A stretch of 18,921 bases of DNA, from contig CAMJHW010000013.1 in NCBI GenBank assembly GCA_946405645.1, positions 1-18,921 on the forward strand. The letters are read 5' to 3'. A program made the position numbers and the translations under genes. The notes under the pieces were generated by a model. The model saw only the letters and a program-made list of their open reading frames with translations. It did no database searches and was not told the DNA's origin. Shown one piece after another: positions 9,037 through 15,827 of this stretch. How positions within the stretch are numbered: position 1 is the first letter of the stretch; each line of letters begins with the position of its first letter. The stretch comes from an uncultured Bacteroidales bacterium (lineage in GTDB: Bacteria > Bacteroidota > Bacteroidia > Bacteroidales > UBA932).

Positions 9037-11070
9037 ATGACAAGCTTTATCGAACAGATGAGCGCCGGAACAGTCTCCTGCCTGGTCATCATCGCCGTAC
9101 TGTTCTACTGTACGCTGACCCTGTCGTTGCTGAAGAGACGACCGGACAAGCTATGGATCCCGGCCCTGGTGATATTCCTCCTGGCCACCTTGCTGTACTG
9201 GCAGGTCTATGACTATGCCTCGGCCAAGGCATGGTTCCCGAAGCTGGTCCTGGCGATGTTCACCGCAGCGGACCTGTTCCTCTTCAAGGTGATCTACACC
9301 TTCGGCAACATGACCCCATACTTCAACCTGCTTGACGGAGCGGTCATGGGAGGGGTGGCGAATCCGCAGGTACACCTCATCCTCCTGCAAGGTCTGTTCA
9401 TCTGCGCTGTCTGGACGACATCGATACTGATCGTACATTTCCTGGCGGGGAGGCTGGTCAGCAGGATATGGCTGCTGACCCACTCCCGCAAGGCTTCGTC
9501 CGCAAGGACGCATATATTCCTCGGAATGGGCGGAAAAGCATTGGCTCTTGCCAAGAGTCTCCCTGCCGGGGACAAGGTAATCTTCGTAGAAGAACCTTCC
9601 GGAGACGCCCTCCCGGGAAAGGTGTCCATTCTGAGCTTTTTCCGCGGCGTCAAGTCCGGGTCGGCTGCCGTCGAGCATTTCCGCAGGGAAATGCCGGATG
9701 CAGTCCTGCTCAAAGCCCGGAAATGCATTGGAAAATGCACCGAAGGCCCATTTTTCGAGGAACTCGGGCTTAGGAGGCTGGCGGCATGGGCTGCATCAGA
9801 AGGCAATTGCTTCTACCTTCTGTCCGACAACTTCGGTGAAAACTTTGCGGCCTTACGCGGGATGCTGCCCGTAAAGGCCCAGGTTTTCTACCATGCCAAG
9901 AGAGTCGGAGCCGCATTGAAGATGGACCAGGCGTCTGACGCCAACATCCATATCGTCGACTCGTCATTCCTGGTAACCAACTCGCTGAAGAGTGATGAAA
10001 GCCTTTTCCCCGTCAAGTTCGTCGAGATCGGAAGAGACGCCGACGGCGAACCGGCCGGTTACGTCGTCAGCCCATTCGATGCGATGGTCTGCGGATTCGG
10101 AGAGAGCGGCCAGGGAGCCCTTGCCTTCCTCTACGAATTCGGCGCTTTCGTGGGCAAGGACGGACAGGCAAATCCTTTCCATTGCGACGTACTTGACGAG
10201 GACATGGACAGGCTGGCAGCCGGATATAAGGCATCGCACCCTGCTCTGGATGGCAATCGTGTCAGTTTCGTCCAGTGCAGCACAGAGTCCGAGTCGTTCC
10301 GCAACCTGCTCGACCTGCGCATCAGATCGCTCAATTATGTCTATATTTCACTTGGCGAAGACAGCAAGAGCATCAATCTGGCCATAGAGATCCTTGAAAA
10401 AGCATTCAAGTGCAGGGCGGACCTGGACAATTTCGTCATAGTCGTCAAAATGGACAAGCCGGACGAGTATCAAGACCTTATCTCCTTCTTCAATGACAGT
10501 TACGGCGAACGCGACATCATACGCACCATAGGTGAAGTGGACCGCACCTGGACCTGGGGCAATGTGTCGAAAGAAACATATCTAAAGCACGCGCGTCGCT
10601 TTCAGGCATCATACTCCGCAAGCATTGGAGACGGCATCTCCTGGGACAAGCGGGAGAAACAGATATGGCAGAAAACCGGTTCCGAACTCGCCCATAGGAT
10701 GGAGCTCCGCCGAAAGACCGAGCAGGATTTCGCCAACTATTTCCATGTGAAAGTCAAGGCTGCACTATGCCCGGAGAGGCTCTGGAAGACTCCCGACGCA
10801 GCGTACGATATCCCCTTGCGTTTCGAGGGAAAGCATTACACCGGCAAGGATGCAAAGACGGAGGGCATACTGGAGAAACTGGCTGTCCTGGAACATCTCC
10901 GATGGACGGCATCGCACGAAATGGCCGGTTATTCCTACGGTAAGGAGAAGCGCGAAGACCTAATGACCCATCCGGACATACGCCCTTATTCGTCGTTGGA
11001 CGAGGAGACAAAGCACTACGATTGGGTGGTAGTCCGCACTACCCTCAACATCCTCGCGGCACAGGAATAA
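9037..11070 (+). CDS. Inner-membrane protein with two Rossmann (TrkA-N/RCK-like) motifs and a C-terminal RyR domain
   Basis: About four TM helices lie at residues 11-31, 38-57, 66-88 and 112-136. A first nucleotide-binding turn follows (HIFLGMGGKALALAKSL, 159-175, strand VIFVEE ending at 186). A second, more classical Rossmann motif follows (CGFGESGQGALAFLYEF, 352-368), with an acidic DVLDED at 384-389, as in TrkA-N/RCK regulatory domains. The C-terminus (about 570-672) is an RyR domain: EHLRW (619-623), AGYSYG (630-635), HPDIRPYSSL (645-654) and the following ETKHYD match the animal RyR repeat pattern (H..W, GW.YG, HP.L.py..L, E..Yd). No K+-channel selectivity filter was found. It is the third gene of the TIR operon, 4 bp after the PEGA gene. 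A nucleotide-gated membrane effector or sensor is a reasonable inference. Its stop codon lies 1 bp from that of the convergent acyltransferase gene. Confidence 0.9.
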   Translation: MTSFIEQMSAGTVSCLVIIAVLFYCTLTLSLLKRRPDKLWIPALVIFLLATLLYWQVYDYASAKAWFPKLVLAMFTAADLFLFKVIYTFGNMTPYFNLLDGAVMGGVANPQVHLILLQGLFICAVWTTSILIVHFLAGRLVSRIWLLTHSRKASSARTHIFLGMGGKALALAKSLPAGDKVIFVEEPSGDALPGKVSILSFFRGVKSGSAAVEHFRREMPDAVLLKARKCIGKCTEGPFFEELGLRRLAAWAASEGNCFYLLSDNFGENFAALRGMLPVKAQVFYHAKRVGAALKMDQASDANIHIVDSSFLVTNSLKSDESLFPVKFVEIGRDADGEPAGYVVSPFDAMVCGFGESGQGALAFLYEFGAFVGKDGQANPFHCDVLDEDMDRLAAGYKASHPALDGNRVSFVQCSTESESFRNLLDLRIRSLNYVYISLGEDSKSINLAIEILEKAFKCRADLDNFVIVVKMDKPDEYQDLISFFNDSYGERDIIRTIGEVDRTWTWGNVSKETYLKHARRFQASYSASIGDGISWDKREKQIWQKTGSELAHRMELRRKTEQDFANYFHVKVKAALCPERLWKTPDAAYDIPLRFEGKHYTGKDAKTEGILEKLAVLEHLRWTASHEMAGYSYGKEKREDLMTHPDIRPYSSLDEETKHYDWVVVRTTLNILAAQE

Positions 11071-11071
11071 A

Positions 11072-12136
11072 CTATCCCACGATATATTTCCCGAACGGAA
11101 GCTTCCCGATCAGCCTGGATATCGCGAAGCTAAGGAAATATGTCAGCAGAGCCGTAAGGATGATGGCCAGAGGCGTGGGGAACAGCGGATCCAACACGGA
11201 AAAGACAGCCGGAAGCATCAGCATATGCATGAGGTACATTCCGTAGCTTGCCTCGGAAATTTTACGCACCAGTCCATAACCCTTCCCGGGGTTCTTGATA
11301 AGCATGAAAAGAAGGAAGATGCATGCGCTCATCAAGCCGGCGACGATAGTGTCATTCTGCCAATGCATTTCCAATTCCTGTGGAGTAGATACGATGAAAC
11401 TCCTATGGTAGAACTGATACATCCCGAACATATAGCAAGCTGCAAGTATGGGCACGCAAACCATCAGGATTTTGCGCGATGACCATTGCATCCGCGTACG
11501 TATATAATGCCCGAGGATAATGTATCCAACGAATCCGGACACATAGTAAAACAGCGGATAAGGGTTCCACCAGCATTCCCCGAACACTGAACCGAAAACG
11601 TCCCTGAGCCAATAGAAAAACAGGGTGAAGGCCCAGAGGCACAAGAAAAAACGCTCCTCCTTCTTTCCGACCTTTGCAAGCCACGGCGATATCACCGGCA
11701 TGACAAGGTACAGTCCCAGCATCATATATACGAACCAGAGGTGCGACTCTCGAGGGATGAAATTGATTCCGGCCTGCTTGACATTAGCCCATGCTTCGGT
11801 CCAGGTGAATTCGCCCCAGACGGCGGGAAGGAAAGCATACAGGAAAAGGAATACAACGAACGGTATCCCTACCCTGATAAACCGTTTCTTCAAGAAAACC
11901 CCGGTACCGGTCTTGATCGGAACAAGAAGATAGGCGGACGCCATAAGGAAAAGGGGAACGGCTACCGGCCTGACGAATCCCTGGATGAACATCACGCTCC
12001 ATCGCGCCAGTTCTGAAGGGAAAGAGAATGAATAATCATCCGAATATACACACTCGCTTGCATGGACAAGCATCACCATCAAGCATGCAGCCGTCCGCAA
12101 CCAGTCCAGAAAGACTATCCTTTGCTTTTGAGACAT
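11072..12136 (-). CDS. Acyltransferase-3 family membrane protein
   Basis: This is a multi-pass O-acyltransferase of the acyltransferase-3 (OatA/NodX/Oac) family. The family start is clear: RIVFLDWLRTAACLMVMLVH (residues 6-25) contains the conserved Arg and the putative catalytic His25. About ten hydrophobic helices follow (for example AVPLFLMASAYLL, IPFVVFLFLYAFL, LWFVYMMLGLYLVMPVI, FYYVSGFVGYIILGHYI). Basic loops separate them, and the protein ends GKLPFGKYIVG. Members transfer acetyl or succinyl groups to surface polysaccharides, lipids or exported sugars; the acceptor is unknown. The gene stands alone on the minus strand between two plus-strand genes, and its stop abuts the RyR gene. A TATTTTTG box lies just upstream of the start (12159-12166). 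The length (354 aa) is standard for a version without the extra SGNH domain. Confidence 0.93.
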   Translation of the reverse strand: MSQKQRIVFLDWLRTAACLMVMLVHASECVYSDDYSFSFPSELARWSVMFIQGFVRPVAVPLFLMASAYLLVPIKTGTGVFLKKRFIRVGIPFVVFLFLYAFLPAVWGEFTWTEAWANVKQAGINFIPRESHLWFVYMMLGLYLVMPVISPWLAKVGKKEERFFLCLWAFTLFFYWLRDVFGSVFGECWWNPYPLFYYVSGFVGYIILGHYIRTRMQWSSRKILMVCVPILAACYMFGMYQFYHRSFIVSTPQELEMHWQNDTIVAGLMSACIFLLFMLIKNPGKGYGLVRKISEASYGMYLMHMLMLPAVFSVLDPLFPTPLAIILTALLTYFLSFAISRLIGKLPFGKYIVG

Positions 12137-12158
12137 ATACGTTTAGTTAATTCTTATA

Positions 12159-12166
12159 CAAAAATA
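12159..12166 (-). promoter_or_regulatory. -7 element of the acyltransferase gene
   Basis: Read on the minus strand this is TATTTTTG, an exact TAnnTTTG match that would give a leader of about 16 nt before the 12136 start. The -33 region lacks a clear TTG. It lies in a 100-bp divergent region shared with the EEP gene. Confidence 0.5.
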
Positions 12167-12200
12167 TTGAATATCACGGTAAATGCCAGTGTTTTTCATT

Positions 12201-12208
12201 ATATTTGT
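12201..12208 (+). promoter_or_regulatory. -7 element of the EEP-family gene
   Basis: TATATTTG is an exact TAnnTTTG match 28 nt before the ATG at 12237, preceded by a T-rich stretch (TTTTTCAT) but no clear TTG at -33. Confidence 0.5.
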
Positions 12209-12236
12209 TATGCACTGACCCCATAAATCCAACGCT

Positions 12237-13310
12237 ATGCTTTACACTTACCTGAAAACCGGCATCAGAGATCTATCTGAGAGGAAACGTACCATCGATC
12301 ATTTGGTAGACCTGCGCGCCCAGCTCGACAAGGAGATTCCTGGGAAAACTGCTGAAAAAGCCCTGCTTCTGGCCACATGGAACATCCGCCAGTTCACTGA
12401 CAACAGGCAGAAAGAGAGCTATATGTACATCGCTGAGATTCTCAGCCGTTTCGATCTGATAGCCATCCAGGAAGTCAAGGACAAGATGAAAGGACTTGAA
12501 GAGGTGAAGAGCATCCTTGGAAAGAACTGGGCATACATCGCAACAGACGTCACGGAGGGAAAGAGCGGAAACGGCGAACGCATCGCCTTCCTCTACGACA
12601 CCAATAAAGTCACCTTCAAAGGCATAGCCGGAGAGATCGTACTGCCGTCAGATAACGAATTGATACAGGGGATGCAGTTCGCACGCACGCCTTTCTGTGC
12701 CACGTTCCAGGCGGGATGGTTCAAATTCTATCTGACCACCGTACATATCTTCTACGGGAAAGGAAAGGACGAAGACAACATCAGGAGGCAGAAAGAGATC
12801 AAGGCGATAGGAACCTTCCTTGCAGACCGGGCGAAGAGGGAAGAAGCCAGTTACATTGTACTGGGCGACTTCAATATCCCGGGCGTCGGAGACGACTATA
12901 TGAACGCTCTGGAGAGTACTGGCTTTACCATTCCCGACCCTATCAAGAAACACCCCACGAATTTCGGAAAGGAAGTCAAGCATTACGACCAGATTGCATT
13001 CAAACTCAACCTCGAGGAAGGAATAAAGATCCTCGACGACGACGTGAAATCGGGAGCGTTCAATTTCGTCAAGTCCATCTATAAGGAGAGCGACTACGAA
13101 GAGTACATCGATGTGATGCCGCTCAACGACGACGGTGTGAGAAGGACCGGCGATGCAGCCAAGAAATATTTCAAGCAGTATTACAGGATCAATGAAATCT
13201 CCGACCACAAGCCCTTATGGATGGAGCTCAAGGTCGATTTCAGTTCCCAGTATATCGAGAAGCAAAGAAAGAAAATACTGGAGCAGGAAGCCCAGAAGGC
13301 TAAGAAATAA
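12237..13310 (+). CDS. Cytoplasmic endonuclease/exonuclease/phosphatase (DNase I-fold) family protein
   Basis: This is a metal-dependent phosphodiesterase/phosphatase fold enzyme with the full catalytic set. The motifs are ATWNIRQF (Asn49), IQEVKD (Glu79), TTVH (His170), VLGDFNIPG (Asp211, Asn213), HYDQIAF (Asp251) and SDHKPLW (Asp323, His324). About 40 mostly helical residues precede the domain and a charged helical tail follows it (338-357). No signal peptide or TM segment is seen, so it acts in the cytoplasm. The substrate may be DNA, RNA, a nucleotide or a phosphoester and cannot be decided. A roughly 55-residue insertion before the final SDH motif (about 263-318) contains acidic and basic clusters and may shape substrate choice. 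The gene is monocistronic, with its own TATATTTG box, and its end converges with a small lipoprotein gene 9 bp away. It is near but not part of the TIR operon. Confidence 0.9.
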   Translation: MLYTYLKTGIRDLSERKRTIDHLVDLRAQLDKEIPGKTAEKALLLATWNIRQFTDNRQKESYMYIAEILSRFDLIAIQEVKDKMKGLEEVKSILGKNWAYIATDVTEGKSGNGERIAFLYDTNKVTFKGIAGEIVLPSDNELIQGMQFARTPFCATFQAGWFKFYLTTVHIFYGKGKDEDNIRRQKEIKAIGTFLADRAKREEASYIVLGDFNIPGVGDDYMNALESTGFTIPDPIKKHPTNFGKEVKHYDQIAFKLNLEEGIKILDDDVKSGAFNFVKSIYKESDYEEYIDVMPLNDDGVRRTGDAAKKYFKQYYRINEISDHKPLWMELKVDFSSQYIEKQRKKILEQEAQKAKK

Positions 13311-13319
13311 CCGGTTCGA

Positions 13320-13667
13320 TCACTCCCCGTCACCGGAAAGACCCTCTATGATGCCGTCAACAGCATTTCCAACGCGTTCGACGGCTTTCTTGGCCATCGC
13401 TTTGGCATAGCGGGCATCGAGCTTCGCGACCTCCTTGAGCTGTTCGTTCGTGAAATTGCAGTCTTTGGCGGACTCGTGGATCGCTTCGAACTTGGCCTTG
13501 GCAGAGTCCATGTTTTTGGCGTCGAAGCTGTCCCTTTCCACTGTCTTGCAAAGGGATTCCAGCTGCGAAATGACCCTGTCCTCCTTGGACAGGCAGGAAG
13601 TCAGCATGGAGAAAGAAACAAGGAGTGCGACGACTATAGCCAGCCTGGCAAAAATCTTTGTTTTCAT
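13320..13667 (-). CDS. Small lipoprotein of unknown function
   Basis: The 115-residue product has a basic start, a hydrophobic helix and a lipobox (MLTSC, Cys25), followed by the Ser-Lys-Glu-Asp stretch that often follows the lipid cysteine in Bacteroidetes lipoproteins. The mature part is short, helical and charged (for example QLESLCKTVERDSF and AKLDARYAKAMAKKAVERV). It contains two further cysteines (Cys40 and Cys70) that could form a disulfide. It resembles the many uncharacterised small Bacteroidales lipoproteins, and no specific family is claimed. It is transcribed towards the EEP gene (9-bp gap, no visible terminator) and away from the lipoprotein gene at 13782. A TACCTTTG box lies 26 bp upstream of the start. 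Confidence 0.85.
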   Translation of the reverse strand: MKTKIFARLAIVVALLVSFSMLTSCLSKEDRVISQLESLCKTVERDSFDAKNMDSAKAKFEAIHESAKDCNFTNEQLKEVAKLDARYAKAMAKKAVERVGNAVDGIIEGLSGDGE

Positions 13668-13693
13668 AATCGGTAATATTTAATCTGTTTTGG

Positions 13694-13701
13694 CAAAGGT
13701 A
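13694..13701 (-). promoter_or_regulatory. -7 element of the small lipoprotein gene
   Basis: Read on the minus strand this is TACCTTTG, an exact TAnnTTTG match about 26 nt from the start at 13667. No TTG is found 19-21 nt further upstream. Confidence 0.5.
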
Positions 13702-13723
13702 AACAAATCAATCAAAGTATTCG

Positions 13724-13731
13724 TAAATTTG
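13724..13731 (+). promoter_or_regulatory. -7 element of the 13782 lipoprotein gene
   Basis: TAAATTTG matches TAnnTTTG and would give a leader of about 44 nt. It lies 22 bp from the opposite-facing element at 13694-13701, so the two divergent lipoprotein genes have closely spaced, possibly mutually interfering promoters. Confidence 0.45.
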
Positions 13732-13781
13732 CCCGACGATTCATTCATCATTCAGAATATTTAGAATAATAAACATCGAAT

Positions 13782-14522
13782 ATGAAGAAACTATTGTTTG
13801 CCAGCGCTATGTTCCTGCTCATATCTTGTGCAGGCGGCAAATCCGATACGGAAGTGATCACCTCCTTCTATCAGGGAGTCCTGGGTGAAACCGAGATGAC
13901 GGACGATCTGCTCAAAGAGAGCTTGTCCCAGTCTGTCCTGGATGCTCTTTGGGAGGCAGACTATCCTGAAACCTATTCCTTTTGGAAGTTCCGTACCGAA
14001 TACCAGGACGGCCCTTCAAGCGAATCATCGCTTGAGAGCGTCAAACCGCTGGAAAACGGTTGGTATCAGGTCGAATACTCAGACATGGGCTTCCACGGCG
14101 TCACTGACGTCAAGATGGAAAACGGCAAGATCTCCGATTACAGGCCCTTCCGCGTTCCATTCGATTTCGCGAAAGGGTATTTCCTTCGCAACGATGTTCA
14201 GGAAGGCGCCTGCCCGCAGAAGATCACCAGCCAGGAGGAACTGCTGCAGTATTTCGGTATGGCCACAGTGATGGGAACTGACGGGAAACCGACATCCATC
14301 GATTTCGACAAGTCATTCGTCATCCCGATCATCTACCCCGAGACAGATTTGGGAACATCCATCGTGGTGGACAGATTCTGGCGCTCAGCCCCCGAATCCT
14401 TGACTCTTTCGGTAAGCACCATCAGAGGAGTCGAGCACCGGAGTTTCACCATCCGGCCCGTCGAACTCCTGATTGTCGACAACTTCTACCGCGATTTCAA
14501 CATAGATTATCACCAGGACTGA
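13782..14522 (+). CDS. Lipoprotein of unknown function
   Basis: The 246-residue product has a short signal with a lipobox (LLISC, Cys16). The N-terminal part (DTEVITSFYQGVLG..., about 22-110) has a helix-then-strand pattern reminiscent of small NTF2-like/DUF3828 domains, with a WYQVEYSDMGFHGVTDVKMENGKI-type beta hairpin region. This resemblance is weak. The second half (about 130-246) is beta-rich, with no motif recognised. No catalytic signature was seen. It is probably anchored to a membrane in the periplasm. The gene is divergent from the 13320-13667 lipoprotein gene and separated by 128 bp from the next lipoprotein gene. That gene has its own promoter features, so co-transcription is uncertain. 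Confidence 0.85.
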   Translation: MKKLLFASAMFLLISCAGGKSDTEVITSFYQGVLGETEMTDDLLKESLSQSVLDALWEADYPETYSFWKFRTEYQDGPSSESSLESVKPLENGWYQVEYSDMGFHGVTDVKMENGKISDYRPFRVPFDFAKGYFLRNDVQEGACPQKITSQEELLQYFGMATVMGTDGKPTSIDFDKSFVIPIIYPETDLGTSIVVDRFWRSAPESLTLSVSTIRGVEHRSFTIRPVELLIVDNFYRDFNIDYHQD

Positions 14523-14554
14523 CGCCCCTCTGCGCAGAATAATACTTAAAATAG

Positions 14555-14578
14555 ACAAAAAAGGGCTTCTATGCCCTT
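14555..14578 (-). terminator. Minus-oriented terminator-like hairpin
   Basis: Arms 14561-14566 and 14573-14578 form a 6-bp stem with a 6-nt loop. Read on the minus strand the stem is followed by a run of T (complement of the A run ending at 14562). On the plus strand it has no T tract. It therefore looks like a minus-strand rho-independent terminator, although no minus-strand gene ends here. Confidence 0.45.
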
Positions 14579-14597
14579 GCAACAGCGATTTGTCCAC

Positions 14598-14615
14598 TAA
14601 AACATCCATGTTTTA
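14598..14615. promoter_or_regulatory. Perfect palindrome, operator-like
   Basis: TAAAACAT and ATGTTTTA form perfect 8-bp inverted arms with a 2-bp centre (CC). The palindrome lies 36 bp before the lipoprotein start at 14651 and just upstream of the -7-like box TATATTTA (14627-14634). It therefore covers the expected -33 region, a placement typical of a repressor or activator site. As RNA it would be an AU-rich hairpin with a 2-nt loop, which is sterically poor, so a DNA-binding site is favoured. Confidence 0.45.
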
Positions 14616-14626
14616 ACGGGAATGCT

Positions 14627-14634
14627 TATATTTA
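14627..14634 (+). promoter_or_regulatory. -7-like element of the 14651 lipoprotein gene
   Basis: TATATTTA differs from TAnnTTTG only at the last base and would give a leader of about 10 nt. No TTG is at -33, where the palindrome 14598-14615 lies instead. Confidence 0.35.
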
Positions 14635-14650
14635 TGAGAAAATTCAGCAT

Positions 14651-15358
14651 ATGAAAAGAATATATCATCTGATTCTAGGCCTCTCAGCCCTGCTTCTAGT
14701 GGCAGCCTGCGGTCCCTCCCGCTACACAAGTTCCAGCTTCAACCTTGCCTCCGTCCCGGAGTATGCCTTCGTTCAGCCTTATTCCTACATCATCCTTTAT
14801 GGCGATGACGGGAAAGGGTACTACAATGAAGAGTCCTCCGCCACGGCTACGAGACTGATCTCAAACATCATCAATTCGGAACGTTTCCCCTTCTCCGACA
14901 TGGTTTCCGCCGACTACGACGGTGAGAACGAGGACATCAAGAAATGGATGCAGACCTTCCCGGATGTGGATCCGGCCAAGGCGGACCGGCTCCGTGTCCC
15001 CAAGTCCTTGAAAGGATTGCTGAACAAAAGCGGTGACCGCTACGGTATCGTCATCTATTCCTATGGATATGTCCAGACCAAGAAGGGCTATCAGGCGGAG
15101 AAGATAGAAAAGGCGGCTTCCAAAGCCATCGACACTGCTCTTGAGAAGCTTACCGGCATCGGCGGTCTGACCAATCCTTCCAAGAACTACGAAGTAAGTT
15201 CCCCGTACGGCAACGTCCTCTTTTGCGCCGTAATCGACGGAGAAACGGACCGGGTCGTCCACTTCGTAAAAGAAGTCCCGACCTTCGCCTCCCATCCCGA
15301 AGAGAGTTCCTATGTCAGTGAGCTCCTGCATAAACTCCTGAAAGAATTCACACGTTAA
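14651..15358 (+). CDS. Lipoprotein of unknown function
   Basis: The 235-residue product has a signal peptide with a clear lipobox (LVAAC, Cys20). The mature part alternates strands and helices: a strand SYIILYG (about 45-51), a helix TATRLISNIINSERF, a strand RYGIVIYSYGYV, an amphipathic helix AEKIEKAASKAIDTALEKL, a strand NVLFCAVIDGETDRVVHFV and a final helix YVSELLHKLLKEF. This alpha/beta layout recalls small envelope lipoproteins related to the TolB N-terminal/CsgG-type fold, but no family motif is certain. It is followed after 16 bp by another lipoprotein gene (15375), and the pair ends at a strong terminator, so they form a two-gene operon. Regulation through the upstream palindrome is possible. 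Confidence 0.87.
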   Translation: MKRIYHLILGLSALLLVAACGPSRYTSSSFNLASVPEYAFVQPYSYIILYGDDGKGYYNEESSATATRLISNIINSERFPFSDMVSADYDGENEDIKKWMQTFPDVDPAKADRLRVPKSLKGLLNKSGDRYGIVIYSYGYVQTKKGYQAEKIEKAASKAIDTALEKLTGIGGLTNPSKNYEVSSPYGNVLFCAVIDGETDRVVHFVKEVPTFASHPEESSYVSELLHKLLKEFTR

Positions 15359-15374
15359 TTCTTAATCCATCAAT

Positions 15375-15773
15375 ATGAGACACATTAAACTCTTCTGCCT
15401 TTTAACTGCCTGCTGCCTTGCACTGGCTAGTGTCTCCTGTACCAAGGAGAATTCCTCCGGAAGCACAGATACCCCCGGCAAACAGGAAGGTACAGTAACA
15501 TCATCCCTCAATGGAACCACCTGGTCCACCGGAGAACAAATGGGGCTGGGCACCCTTACCTTTTCCTTCACCAAAACAGACGCAACCCTGAAGCGTGTTT
15601 CCGACGGAAAGACAACCACTTGCACGTATCCTTACACATTCAGTAACGGAAAGATGACAACCAAGGGAAAACTGCTGAATGACCAGGAACAGGATGTCAC
15701 CGGTACCGTATCCGGGAATACCATGAACGTCACCTTCTCCAAGAGCGGCAACTACATTTTCTCGAAGAAATAA
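15375..15773 (+). CDS. Small lipocalin-like lipoprotein
   Basis: The 132-residue product has a signal peptide and lipobox (ASVSC, Cys22) followed by CTKENSS and a flexible Ser/Gly/Thr linker (to about residue 42). The remainder is a short all-beta domain. It begins SLNGTTWSTG, continues with strands LTFSFTKTDATL, TCTYPYTFSNGKMTTKGKL and VTGTVSGNTMNVTFS, and ends NYIFSKK. This is the pattern of the small lipocalin-like domains common in Bacteroidales lipoproteins. Ligand is unknown. It is the second gene of an operon with the 14651 lipoprotein (16-bp gap) and is followed 20 bp later by a rho-independent terminator. Confidence 0.85.
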   Translation: MRHIKLFCLLTACCLALASVSCTKENSSGSTDTPGKQEGTVTSSLNGTTWSTGEQMGLGTLTFSFTKTDATLKRVSDGKTTTCTYPYTFSNGKMTTKGKLLNDQEQDVTGTVSGNTMNVTFSKSGNYIFSKK

Positions 15774-15793
15774 CACATCTCCGGATCAAACGC

Positions 15794-15826
15794 AAAAAGG
15801 CCGACGCTTGCAGCGCCGGCCTTTTT
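15794..15826. terminator. Strong bidirectional terminator
   Basis: AAAAAGGCCG (15794-15803) pairs with CGGCCTTTTT (15817-15826). Beyond one mismatch, CGC pairs with GCG around a 5-nt loop. The A and T tracts flank a GC-rich core, so it works for the plus-strand lipoprotein operon. On the minus strand it begins immediately after the tRNA, ending that transcript as well. Confidence 0.88.
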
Positions 15827-15827
15827 G

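Noticed and set aside
5673..11070. Assignment of the TIR operon to Thoeris
   Set aside because: No ThsA-like SIR2/SLOG or Macro protein is encoded here, and the TIR protein is membrane-anchored. The partners (PEGA/BACON and RyR) do not match known Thoeris types.
9037..11070. Calling the RyR protein a potassium channel
   Set aside because: The Rossmann motifs resemble TrkA-N/RCK, but no TVGYG-like selectivity filter is visible among the TM segments.
14385..14609. A 74-codon minus-strand frame ending opposite the 13782 lipoprotein
   Set aside because: It reads through the minus-strand terminator-like hairpin and lacks any recognisable feature; it is probably chance.
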